Positions 9,010-17,379 of a stretch of 64,000 bases of DNA are shown in pieces; within the stretch, counting starts at the first letter, position 1; every line of letters starts with the position of its first letter. Location of the stretch: contig CATKXY010000001.1 of NCBI GenBank assembly GCA_949840915.1, positions 186,001-250,000 of the forward strand. Reading direction: 5' to 3'. A program made the translations under genes and the position numbers. A model generated the notes under the pieces. The model searched no databases and was not told where the DNA came from. It saw only the letters and a list, made by a program, of their open reading frames with translations. This DNA is from an uncultured Lachnospiraceae bacterium. GTDB taxonomy: Bacteria; Bacillota; Clostridia; Lachnospirales; Lachnospiraceae.

Positions 9010-10550
9010 GCGTGAAAACTTTTGCAGCCATCGATGTGGGCAGCTATGAGTTGTCCATGAAAATCTTTGAATATTCCGGGAAGGACAGCATGCGGGAGAT
9101 CGATCGTGTGTGCCGGCGCTTGGATCTTGGCAGCGAGACCTATGCCACGGGCAAAATCAGCGCAGATAAGATTGACGAGCTCTGCCGCACTCTGAAGGAG
9201 TTTGCCGGACTGATGGGATCCTATAAGGTGGACGGCTATAAGGCATACGGCACCAGCGCGATCCGGGAGACCAACAATTCCGCCATTGTGCTGGATCAGA
9301 TCGCACAGCGCACGGGCCTGAAGCTGGAGGTTTTGAGCAATTCCGAACAGCGCTTCCTGGATTATAAGTCCATCGCCTCAAAGGGGGAGAGCTTTCGGCG
9401 CATCATTGAGGAGAAGACCGCTATCGTGGACATCGGCGGCGGCAGCATCCAACTGTCTCTTTTTGATAATGATACGCTGGTGTCTACCCAGAATCTGCGC
9501 CTGGGGGTGCTGCGCATTCAGGAGGTCATGAATCATCTGAATGTGGGTTCCTCCAGACTGGAGCAGTTGGTGGATGAGATGATCACGGCACAGTTATCCG
9601 CTTATAAAAAAATGTATCTGAAGGATCGCGAGATCCAAAATATTATTGTGGTGGATGATTATATTTCACCCTGGGCTGTGAGGCGCGCGGGAAGCGGAAA
9701 AGAAGAGAGTACCATAGATGCCGAGGGCTTTGAGGAGCTCATGGAGCTGTTGCGCACTACAAGTAAGACGGAGCTGGCCCGGAAGCTTGACGTGGTGGAG
9801 GAGAAGGTTCCGCTGGTGTTTATCAGCGCGATCCTCACCCGCCGCATCGCCAGGCTGATGGGCGCGGTGAAAATATGGGCTCCCGGAGTGACGCTCTGCG
9901 ACGGCATCGCCTATGAGTACGGTGAAAGCCTCAAAATGTTCCAGGGGGAACACGATTTTGAGCAGGATATCGTGGCTTGTGCCGTGAATATCAGCAAGCG
10001 TTATATGGGGAGCCGCAAGAGGGCGGAGACGCTGGAGAGCATTGCGGTCACTATTTTTGACAGCATGAAAAAGGTACATGGCCTGGGCAAAAGAGAACGT
10101 CTCTATCTGCGGCTTGCCGCTATACTGCATGACTGCGGCAAATATATCAGCCTGGTGAATATCGGAGAGACTTCCTATGATATCATCATGGTCACGGAGA
10201 TCATCGGACTTTCCCACAAGGAGAGGGAGATCGTTGCGAATATCGTCCGGTTTAATCACAGCCCCTTCGTCTATTATGAACAGTCCATGGGGAGCAAGGC
10301 CATGGGCAGAGAGACGTATCTGACTGTGGCGAAGCTCACTGCCATTCTGCGGCTTGCCGCCAGCATGGACCGCAGCCATAAGCAGAAGCTCAAGGGCCTG
10401 AAAGCGGTTCTTCGGGAAAACACATTGTTTTTGAGTGTGGCTACCATGGAGGATATCACCCTGGAGACGGGATATTTTGCCTCCCGGGCGGAATTTTTCC
10501 AGGAAGTGTTCAGTGTGACTCCGGTGCTCAAGCAGAGCAAGTCATTTTAA
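9006..10550 (+). CDS. Ppx/GppA-type phosphatase with C-terminal HD domain
   Basis: The 514-residue protein has the actin-like Ppx/GppA fold: AAIDVGSYELSMKIF at the start, AYGTSAIRET and TAIVDIGGGSIQLSLF as the two phosphate-binding loops. A helical HD region follows, with LAAILHDCGKYIS. Members hydrolyse polyphosphate or pppGpp. Its direct neighbour is ppk, so exopolyphosphatase activity is the simplest guess, but family members can be GppA-like. In the first loop a Tyr replaces the usual Ser-Asn pair (GSYEL rather than GSNSF/V). ATG 9006 lies in an ATGA overlap with the ATPase gene. Confidence 0.9.
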   Translation: MSVKTFAAIDVGSYELSMKIFEYSGKDSMREIDRVCRRLDLGSETYATGKISADKIDELCRTLKEFAGLMGSYKVDGYKAYGTSAIRETNNSAIVLDQIAQRTGLKLEVLSNSEQRFLDYKSIASKGESFRRIIEEKTAIVDIGGGSIQLSLFDNDTLVSTQNLRLGVLRIQEVMNHLNVGSSRLEQLVDEMITAQLSAYKKMYLKDREIQNIIVVDDYISPWAVRRAGSGKEESTIDAEGFEELMELLRTTSKTELARKLDVVEEKVPLVFISAILTRRIARLMGAVKIWAPGVTLCDGIAYEYGESLKMFQGEHDFEQDIVACAVNISKRYMGSRKRAETLESIAVTIFDSMKKVHGLGKRERLYLRLAAILHDCGKYISLVNIGETSYDIIMVTEIIGLSHKEREIVANIVRFNHSPFVYYEQSMGSKAMGRETYLTVAKLTAILRLAASMDRSHKQKLKGLKAVLRENTLFLSVATMEDITLETGYFASRAEFFQEVFSVTPVLKQSKSF

Positions 10551-10582
10551 AATATCAGTGAAACTACAGGGAGGTTGCCCAT

Positions 10583-12739
10583 ATGAAGGAAAATTCCAAG
10601 GAATCGGGCAAGGGCGGCAAGACAAAATTTACCGATCCTCAATATTACACCAACAGAGAGCTGAGCTGGATCCTGTTTAACCGCAGGGTTCTGGGAGAGG
10701 CCAGGGACAAGAACATTCCCCTCTTTGAGCGGCTGAAATTTCTGAGTATCACGGCGTCGAATCTGGATGAGTTTTTCATGATCCGTATTGCGTCGCTGCA
10801 GGATATGGTCAAAGCAGGATACGAAAAAAAGGATATCGCGGGCATGACGCCTGTGCAGCAGCTGGCTGCGCTGGATAAGGCTGTCCACGAGCTGGTGGAG
10901 CTGCAGTATTCCACCTACAACCGCTCGCTGTTCCCGGCTCTGACACAGAGCGGCCTCACTGTCATTCGAAGCCACGAGCAGCTTACCAGGGAGGAGAGCG
11001 CATATATCGACCAGTATTTTGAGGAGAATGTGTATCCTGTGCTGACGCCCATGGCGGTGGACTCCTCCAGACCCTTTCCGTTGATCCGCAACAAGACTCT
11101 GAATATCGGGGCTATGGTGCGGGGAAAGGGAAGCGGAGATGAGCTGGAGTTTGCCACCGTGCAGGTGCCCGGTGTGCTGAACCGCGTGGTGGAGCTGCCC
11201 GAGCGGGACGGAAAGCGCAGAGTGATCTTTCTCGAGGAGATCATAGAGCGCAATATCAGCAAGCTCTTTTTGAATTATGATATTGTCTGCGCTCATCCTT
11301 TCCGGATCATGCGCAATGCGGATCTCACCATTGAGGAGGACGAGGCGGCAGATCTGCTCAAAGAAATCGAGAAGCAGCTGAAAAAACGTCAGTGGGGGCA
11401 GGCTATCCGTCTGGAGGTGGAGGCGGGCATAGACAAGCGTCTCTTAAAGTTCCTGAAGCGGGAGCTTGCCATCGAGGAGGAGAATATCTATACCATCGAC
11501 GGCCCGCTGGATCTGACTGTGTTGATGAAGCTTTACGGGCTGGACGGATTTGAGAGCCTGAAGACGCCCGGATATGAGCCCAAAGCCGTGCCTGAACTGC
11601 CGGCGGGCTGCAATATCTTTGACGAGATCAGAAAGGGCGATATCCTGCTCCATCATCCCTATCAGACCTTTGCCCCGGTGGTGGATTTTATCAGACAGGC
11701 GGCGGCGGATCCTCAGGTACTTGCCATCAAACAGACCTTATACCGTGTCAGCGGACATTCCCCCATTATCGCGGCTCTGGCCCAGGCGGCGGAGAACGGT
11801 AAGCAGGTTACAGTGCTGGTGGAGTTAAAAGCCCGATTTGACGAGGAGAACAATATAGTGTGGGCCAGAATGCTGGAGAAGGCGGGCTGCCATGTCATCT
11901 ATGGCCTGGTGGGCTTAAAGACCCACTCCAAGATCACGCTGGCAGTGCGCAGGGAAGAGGACGGCATCCGGCGTTATGTCCATCTGGGTACCGGAAACTA
12001 TAATGACGCCACCGCAAAAATCTACACGGATATGGGACTGTTTACCTGTTCCGAGCTGATCGGGGAGGATGCCACTGCGGTATTCAACATGCTCTCGGGC
12101 TATTCTGAGCCGCTGATGTGGAACAAGCTGACCCTGGCGCCTCTGTGGCTGAAGGACAAATTCCTGTATCTGATCCAGCGGGAGCAGAAATACGCGAAAG
12201 AGGGGCGTCCCGCCCGCATTATTGCGAAAATGAACGCTCTCTGCGACCGGGATATCATCGCGGCGCTCTACGAGGCGTCCGCAGCGGGAGTGAAGATTGA
12301 TCTGATCGTGCGCGGAATCTGCTGCCTGCGGACAGGGATTCCCGGCGTCAGCGAAAATATCACGGTGCGTTCCATCGTGGGAAATTTTCTGGAGCACAGC
12401 CGCATCTTTTATTTTGAGAACGACGAGCACTGTGAGCTGTATTGCGGCAGTGCGGACTGGATGCCCAGAAATCTGGAGCGAAGGGTGGAAATCCTGTTCC
12501 CCGTGGAGGAACCGGCCTTAAAGGAGGAGCTTCTGCATATCCTGCAGGTGCAGCTTGCAGATACGGTGAAGGCCTCTGTGCTGCAGCCGGACGGCGCCTA
12601 TGAGAAGGTTGACCGGAGGGGGAAGAAGGCAGTCTGTGCCCAGGATCAGTTTGCCAAGGAAGCTTCGGCCAGGGCAAAGGCGGCCTCGGCGGAGCGTACA
12701 GCCTCAAAGCGGACTTTTACGCCCGCGGAGCACAGGTGA
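10583..12739 (+). CDS. ppk: polyphosphate kinase 1
   Basis: Ppk1 reversibly transfers the gamma phosphate of ATP to polyphosphate. The 718-residue protein has all four domains. The N-terminus reads YYTNRELSWILFNRRVL, and RRYVHLGTGNYNDATAKIYT carries the autophosphorylated histidine at about residue 467. The second catalytic histidine region is in SRIFYFENDEHCELYCGS. The last 40 residues are an Ala/Arg/Lys-rich tail not needed for the fold. GGGAGG precedes ATG 10583. Its TGA overlaps the GTG start of maf by four bases. Together with the upstream Ppx/GppA-like gene it forms a polyphosphate synthesis and breakdown pair. Confidence 0.96.
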   Translation: MKENSKESGKGGKTKFTDPQYYTNRELSWILFNRRVLGEARDKNIPLFERLKFLSITASNLDEFFMIRIASLQDMVKAGYEKKDIAGMTPVQQLAALDKAVHELVELQYSTYNRSLFPALTQSGLTVIRSHEQLTREESAYIDQYFEENVYPVLTPMAVDSSRPFPLIRNKTLNIGAMVRGKGSGDELEFATVQVPGVLNRVVELPERDGKRRVIFLEEIIERNISKLFLNYDIVCAHPFRIMRNADLTIEEDEAADLLKEIEKQLKKRQWGQAIRLEVEAGIDKRLLKFLKRELAIEEENIYTIDGPLDLTVLMKLYGLDGFESLKTPGYEPKAVPELPAGCNIFDEIRKGDILLHHPYQTFAPVVDFIRQAAADPQVLAIKQTLYRVSGHSPIIAALAQAAENGKQVTVLVELKARFDEENNIVWARMLEKAGCHVIYGLVGLKTHSKITLAVRREEDGIRRYVHLGTGNYNDATAKIYTDMGLFTCSELIGEDATAVFNMLSGYSEPLMWNKLTLAPLWLKDKFLYLIQREQKYAKEGRPARIIAKMNALCDRDIIAALYEASAAGVKIDLIVRGICCLRTGIPGVSENITVRSIVGNFLEHSRIFYFENDEHCELYCGSADWMPRNLERRVEILFPVEEPALKEELLHILQVQLADTVKASVLQPDGAYEKVDRRGKKAVCAQDQFAKEASARAKAASAERTASKRTFTPAEHR

Positions 12740-13353
12740 GGGTGATACTGGCGTCGGCTTCTCCCCGCAGACGGGAGCTGCTGACCCAGATCGGAATAGC
12801 GTTTGAAGTGCAGGTGAGCGATGTGGAGGAGCGCATTACCGCCACGGTACCCTGCGAGGTGGTGCAGGAGCTCTCCCGGCAGAAAGCCGGGGCGGTGATG
12901 GACATGTGCATGGAACGGTTCGGAACTGTTGTGATCGGAGCGGACACCATTGTGGTCTGCGGCGGGGAAATCCTTGGAAAACCAAGGGATGAAGAGGATG
13001 CGGCGAGGATGCTGCGCCTGCTCTCCGGCAGAAGCCATGAGGTTTATACCGGAGTGACTTTTGTGTATGATGAGGGCCGGAAGAACTTTAGTTTTTACGA
13101 ATGTACGAAAGTACATTTTGCACCCATGACGGAGGCGGAGATCGCGGATTATGTGGCCACAGGCGACCCGATGGACAAGGCGGGGGCCTATGGCATTCAG
13201 GGTTTCTGCGCCCGCTATATAACGGGGATCGAGGGTGATTACAACAATGTGGTGGGCCTTCCCGCGGGGAGAGTCTATCAGGAGCTGAAGAGATTATTGC
13301 AGACTGATGTGAGAGGAGCGGGAGAAAGCGATGAGGAAAGCTGTGATCTTTGA
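12736..13353 (+). CDS. maf: Maf-family nucleotide pyrophosphatase
   Basis: Maf proteins hydrolyse non-canonical or pyrimidine nucleoside triphosphates to monophosphates. The 205-residue protein opens with VILASASPRRRELL, the substrate-binding signature, and has GADTIVVCGGEILGKP and DKAGAYGIQGFCARYI. It starts with GTG 12736 inside a GTGA overlap with the ppk stop, so translation is coupled. Its end overlaps the HAD gene by 23 bases. Length is close to the family norm (about 190-205). Confidence 0.93.
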   Translation: MRVILASASPRRRELLTQIGIAFEVQVSDVEERITATVPCEVVQELSRQKAGAVMDMCMERFGTVVIGADTIVVCGGEILGKPRDEEDAARMLRLLSGRSHEVYTGVTFVYDEGRKNFSFYECTKVHFAPMTEAEIADYVATGDPMDKAGAYGIQGFCARYITGIEGDYNNVVGLPAGRVYQELKRLLQTDVRGAGESDEESCDL

Positions 13354-13987
13354 TTTGGACGGAACCTTATCCGATTCCATACACAGTATCAAGTACTGTG
13401 CGGACCGGGCGGCTGCACCCCTGGGCTATGGCCCTTATTCGGTGGAGGAATACAAATATTTTGTGGGGGACGGCGTTGTGGAGCTGATCCGGCGTGTTCT
13501 GGCAGCAGGCGGCGACAGCGAGGGCGTTCATCTGGAGGAGACGCTGGCCCGTTACAGAGAACTGTTCGCGGCAGACTGCATGTATGAGGTAAAGCCCTAC
13601 GAGGATATACCCGAGCTTTTGGCAGAACTGAAGCGCCGCGGATTCAGGCTGGCGGTGCTGTCCAACAAGCCCCATGCGGAGACCATACGCGTCATTGAAA
13701 CTCTGTTTGGAAAAGAATGCTTTGACGTCATTCAGGGCCAGGTGGAGGGCGTACCCGTAAAGCCCGACCCGGCGGGGGGGCTTAAGATTCTGGAGCAGCT
13801 TGGCCTGAAGGCGGAGGATGTACTGTATCTGGGAGATACGGCTACGGACATGCGCACGGGCAAGGGCATTGGAGCCTACACGGTGGGCGTTCTCTGGGGA
13901 TTCCGCACGAGAGAGGAACTGGAGCAGAGCAACGCAGATGCGGTGATCGCAAGGCCGCTGGAGCTGCTGGAATATCTGGAGAAATAG
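13331..13987 (+). CDS. HAD-superfamily phosphatase (phosphoglycolate phosphatase-like)
   Basis: The 218-residue protein begins with the nucleophile loop VIFDLDGTLSDSI, followed by an alpha-helical cap, LAVLSNKPHAET as motif II, and LYLGDTATDMRTG as the metal-binding motif IV. This is the Gph/PpaX-type branch of HAD phosphatases. Substrate specificity cannot be read from sequence; phosphoglycolate or pyrophosphate are usual for relatives. It overlaps maf by 23 bases and ends the polyphosphate-maf run. Confidence 0.9.
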   Translation: MRKAVIFDLDGTLSDSIHSIKYCADRAAAPLGYGPYSVEEYKYFVGDGVVELIRRVLAAGGDSEGVHLEETLARYRELFAADCMYEVKPYEDIPELLAELKRRGFRLAVLSNKPHAETIRVIETLFGKECFDVIQGQVEGVPVKPDPAGGLKILEQLGLKAEDVLYLGDTATDMRTGKGIGAYTVGVLWGFRTREELEQSNADAVIARPLELLEYLEK

Positions 13988-14054
13988 CTCCTCATGTCAA
14001 TCAAACGGAAAGAGTGGAAAATATGGAATAAAGAAGTTGATGGAGGATTAAGAG

Positions 14055-14234
14055 TTGGGAAATGATCGATTTGTAAAAGTGTATTCGCAGGGAACTCTGA
14101 ATAGTACGGAGATATGGGTGGATAAGGAGACGGGCGTAAATTATGTATTTCATCACAGCGGCTATGCCGGCGGCATGACTCCTCTGCTTGACCGGGAAGG
14201 AAAGCCGGTCATTTCTACGGTTTCTGGTATATAA
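14055..14234 (+). CDS. small DUF6440-family protein
   Basis: This 59-residue gene starts with TTG at 14055, eight bases after TGGAGG (14041-14046). It contains GTLNSTEIWVDKETGVNY and SGYAGGMTPLLDREGKPV, the conserved core of DUF6440, a small cytoplasmic family common in Clostridia. No function is known. The stretch is AT-richer than the operon before it. No other frame here is plausible, and the excellent ribosome site supports the unusual start. Confidence 0.82.
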   Translation: MGNDRFVKVYSQGTLNSTEIWVDKETGVNYVFHHSGYAGGMTPLLDREGKPVISTVSGI

Positions 14235-14282
14235 CATATATAAATTATATAATCAGAGGGGTAAAAAATAATTAAAATAACT

Positions 14283-14879
14283 ATGAGAGACCTTATGAAA
14301 AAGAATACAGAAATCAGCGGACGGCGTATGAGTTTCTTTTCGGCGTTGATTATTGGCCTTGTTCTCATCTTGGGGCTTAGCGGTTGTTCCTTTCCCTTGG
14401 AGAAAAAAACAGATCCGTTGTTACAATCGGATTACTTGAATCATGACATTGAATATAAGGATCCGGACGATAAGGAATGTCTCAGAGTTTTGGTGCGATT
14501 GCTGCAGGCAGTGGACCAAAAGGATCGAAAAACTATAAAGGGAATGTTTTCTAAGGAAGCATTGGATCATATCGACGACATAGATGAGAAGATAGATCTT
14601 TTCATTGAGACATTTCCAACATGGGAATGCAAGTATGATCCTTCCTTCGGGGGAATGGGAAAACATGCAAATAGAGGAACAATTACAAAATGGATCAAGC
14701 CGGCTTTTGATTTTGAATCGGAAGGAAGACAATATGTATTAAAATTCATTTATTATACAGAGGCAGACGAAAATTCGGATCAGCTGGGATTATACAATGG
14801 ATTTGAAGGATCGAAACCACTGCTTCATAACGGAGGTGATTATTTTGTATATCAGGCAGGAACTACCAACAGATTATGA
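14283..14879 (+). CDS. DUF5104-like lipoprotein
   Basis: The 198-residue product has a signal sequence ending in a lipobox (LGLSGC, Cys at about residue 35), so it should be tethered to the outer face of the membrane. The mature part has the acidic, helical pattern of DUF5104 proteins, including LVRLLQAVDQKDRKTI and FPTWECKYDPSFGG. Two starts are possible, ATG 14283 and ATG 14295; the second has GAGAG at better spacing. No enzymatic motif is visible. Its end overlaps the GNAT gene by 35 bases. Function unknown. Confidence 0.75.
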   Translation: MRDLMKKNTEISGRRMSFFSALIIGLVLILGLSGCSFPLEKKTDPLLQSDYLNHDIEYKDPDDKECLRVLVRLLQAVDQKDRKTIKGMFSKEALDHIDDIDEKIDLFIETFPTWECKYDPSFGGMGKHANRGTITKWIKPAFDFESEGRQYVLKFIYYTEADENSDQLGLYNGFEGSKPLLHNGGDYFVYQAGTTNRL

Positions 14880-15354
14880 TATAGTATATGAAGTTATAAG
14901 GGAAGCGTTTGCAAAAGCGGAACATAGCGATGGGAATGAGCAGGATTTAGTTGTTGCTCTGAGGAAAAGCAAGTCATTTATTCCAGAGCTATCTCTCGTT
15001 GCGATAGTGGATGATAGAATCGTGGGCCATATTCTCTTTACAAAGGCTTACGTCGGTCATACGGAAGTGCTTGCACTTGCGCCGCTTTCTGTGCTGCCGG
15101 AATATCAAAACAGGGGAATCGGATTATCATTGATCAGGCAGGGGCATATCATAGCTTCCGTGTTAGGATACGAGTATTCTGTCGTCTTGGGACACTCAGA
15201 GTATTATCCCAAGGCCGGTTATGCTCCGGCGGTCCAATATGGAATCAGGGCGCCTTTTCCGGTGGACGATAAGGATTATATGGCGGTATGTCTCAAAGAA
15301 AATGCAGACAGATTAGACGGGATGATGGAATACGATAAGGCGTTTGGAATATGA
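14845..15354 (+). CDS. GNAT-family N-acetyltransferase
   Basis: The 169-residue protein is a GNAT acetyltransferase: LAPLSVLPEYQNRGIG holds the acetyl-CoA pyrophosphate loop (Q/R-x-x-G-x-G/A) and VVLGHSEYYPKAGYAPA is typical of the YhbS-like group. The acceptor is unknown. TTG 14845 is the best start because GGAGG at 14832-14836 lies eight bases upstream; translation would begin YIRQELPTDYD. The upstream in-frame ATG at 14797 has no ribosome site and lies deeper in the DUF5104 gene. The overlap implies coupling to the lipoprotein gene. Confidence 0.85.
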   Translation: MYIRQELPTDYDIVYEVIREAFAKAEHSDGNEQDLVVALRKSKSFIPELSLVAIVDDRIVGHILFTKAYVGHTEVLALAPLSVLPEYQNRGIGLSLIRQGHIIASVLGYEYSVVLGHSEYYPKAGYAPAVQYGIRAPFPVDDKDYMAVCLKENADRLDGMMEYDKAFGI

Positions 15355-15383
15355 TTCAAATTCAGGTACAAGGAGGTGAGACT

Positions 15384-15647
15384 ATGCACGAATTTGATGA
15401 TGCGGTGCTGGAGTGTTTTCTGAAGAATCAGGGACAGCTATTTTCTGAGCCTGTGGCGGAGACTCTGGAGGCAGCCGAGAGCTTTCTGGAAGAATGTATG
15501 GCTGTGGTGGTGAACTCCGTGGATGAGGTACTGGCTTTCTTTGAGGATGAGGGAATCGACGTGGAGGGAGCCGTGGGCGATGAGATTCTGGAGGCCGACG
15601 AGGTGTTTGATGTCGGAGACGGCAGATATCTCATCGTGGAAGGCTGA
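15384..15647 (+). CDS. small acidic protein of unknown function
   Basis: An 87-residue, strongly acidic protein starts at ATG 15384 behind AAGGAGGTGAG, an excellent site. It contains ETLEAAESFLEECMAVV and a C-terminal EVFDVGDGRYLIVEG. Similar short proteins in Clostridia are sometimes labelled glyoxalase, but I see no vicinal-oxygen-chelate motif to justify that. It follows the GNAT gene by 29 bases and could be cotranscribed. It converges with the PHP-HAD gene. Confidence 0.75.
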   Translation: MHEFDDAVLECFLKNQGQLFSEPVAETLEAAESFLEECMAVVVNSVDEVLAFFEDEGIDVEGAVGDEILEADEVFDVGDGRYLIVEG

Positions 15648-15667
15648 ACTGATTGAAGAATACCGGT

Positions 15668-17365
15668 TTATGGTAAAAGAAAATATCGTTCCAGGATCTC
15701 CAGCAGGCCGTCCTCATCGTTGCTCTTTGAAGTGACGATGAGGGCGGCTTTTTTTACTGTTTCCGGCGCGTTCGCCATGGCAATGCCGGTGCCCGCCGCC
15801 TGCAGCATGGAGATGTCGTTCTCCGCGTCCCCGCATGCGAAGGTGCGGGAGAGGGGAACATGGAGGAAATCGGCGATAAAGCGCAGCGCGTTTCCCTTGC
15901 CGGCTCCGGCGGGCAGAATCTCCAGATATTGCTCATTGGAAAAGATCATCTGAATCCTGTCGCCGCAGAAATCCAAGAGGCTTAGCCGGAAATCCTCCAG
16001 TATGCTTTTGTCCGTCAGATGTATAGCCTGAAGCTTGAAACAGCCGTCAGGGAGTGCGGCCGCGATATCCTCCACGCATTTTAAGGGCATGTGAATCCGG
16101 CGGGTGTAGAAGGCCAGCTCCGGGTTCATGCCGAGGCAGACGATCTCCGTGTCGGTGTAGCCGTGAATATGAAGTCCACGCGTCTGTGCCGCATGCACGA
16201 TATGGGCGATATCTTCAGAGCAGATGCGGTATTCCAGAATATTGCGCTTTCTGTCACAGTCGTAGACCAGCGCGCCGTTGTTGGAGAGAATCAGCATGTT
16301 GGGATAGTCCAGACCCTCCTGCTGCCGCACCTCAAGAATACTGGGCAGAGGTCTGCCCGAGGAGAGGATCAGGTGATGTCCGGCGGCTGTCATGCGGTCC
16401 AGCGCCGTGTGCATGGAGGCGCTGACTGTGCTGTCGCTAAGGAGCAGCGTGCCGTCCATATCGGTGAAGAGGAGTCTCTTGGAGGCTGAACGGATATCCT
16501 CCAGTATGGAGGCGGGCACACGGAGTCCTCCGTAACCCACGGCCAGATCAAGGCCCGGCTTGTTTGTGCCGTGAAAATCCGAACCGCCGCTTATGAGCAG
16601 ATGATATTTGGCGGCCAGGCGGCGTATCCGACGTTCGTCGGAGGGAGTGTAGGTGCTGTAGACGGCTTCGATCCCCATGAGCCCCGCTGATTTCAGCTCT
16701 GCCACCAGTGTGTCCAGCGCATCGGTTCCCATGCCGTAGAGTATGGGATGGGCGAGGACGGGCACACCGTCCGCCGCCAGGATCATTTCCACTGCCTGGG
16801 CAGGCGTCACTTTTTCACGGGGGACATAGCAGGGGCAGTGATCTCCTACATAACGCTCGAAAGCTTCTTTTATGCTTTTGATATAACCGTGGTTCAACAA
16901 ATATTTTGCATAGTGGGCTCTGGTGATCACCGAGTTTGGGAACTCTGCGGCCAGCGCCTCACAGCTGATATCAATTCCGGCATTTTGCAGAAGCGCACAC
17001 ATTTTTTGATTGCGCAAATCCCGGGATTCAATAAATTGTGTGAGATAGGTCTGAAACTTTTGATTTTCCGGGTCAATAAAAAGCCCTACCACATGAATAT
17101 CCCTTCCGTGATATTCAGAGGAGAGCTCCACGCCGGGAATGATCTCAGGCACTCTGTCTGCGCCTGAGATATCCCCGCTTTGTCTGTATTGTTCCCGCAG
17201 CTGCGCTGCGCGGGCAAGCGCCTCAGGGAGTCCCTGCACGGTATCGTGGTCTGTCAGGGCAAAGGCCTGAAGCTGTTTTTCCATAGCATAATCCACGAGC
17301 TGAGCAGGAGAGAGCGTCCCGTCGGAGCAATTGGAGTGAACATGCAGATCCACCGTATGCTTCAT
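15668..17365 (-). CDS. fusion of a PHP phosphoesterase and a Cof-type HAD phosphatase
   Basis: The 565-residue protein joins two hydrolases. Residues 1-290 are a PHP domain of the TrpH/RNase AM type: HVHSNCSDGTLSP (8-20), ALTDHDTV (36-43), VLAHP and ISGGSDFHG (258-266) supply the metal ligands. Residues 298-565 are a Cof/YidA-type HAD phosphatase: FTDMDGTLLLS (nucleophile D302), ILSSGRPLPS, and CGDAENDISMLQAAG. Both halves look intact. PHP members of this type remove mononucleotides from RNA 5' ends or cleave 3',5'-bisphosphates; the HAD half typically acts on sugar phosphates. No frameshift separates the two, so the fusion appears real. Confidence 0.9.
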   Translation of the reverse strand: MKHTVDLHVHSNCSDGTLSPAQLVDYAMEKQLQAFALTDHDTVQGLPEALARAAQLREQYRQSGDISGADRVPEIIPGVELSSEYHGRDIHVVGLFIDPENQKFQTYLTQFIESRDLRNQKMCALLQNAGIDISCEALAAEFPNSVITRAHYAKYLLNHGYIKSIKEAFERYVGDHCPCYVPREKVTPAQAVEMILAADGVPVLAHPILYGMGTDALDTLVAELKSAGLMGIEAVYSTYTPSDERRIRRLAAKYHLLISGGSDFHGTNKPGLDLAVGYGGLRVPASILEDIRSASKRLLFTDMDGTLLLSDSTVSASMHTALDRMTAAGHHLILSSGRPLPSILEVRQQEGLDYPNMLILSNNGALVYDCDRKRNILEYRICSEDIAHIVHAAQTRGLHIHGYTDTEIVCLGMNPELAFYTRRIHMPLKCVEDIAAALPDGCFKLQAIHLTDKSILEDFRLSLLDFCGDRIQMIFSNEQYLEILPAGAGKGNALRFIADFLHVPLSRTFACGDAENDISMLQAAGTGIAMANAPETVKKAALIVTSKSNDEDGLLEILERYFLLP

Positions 17366-17379
17366 AAAAGCGTCCTCCG

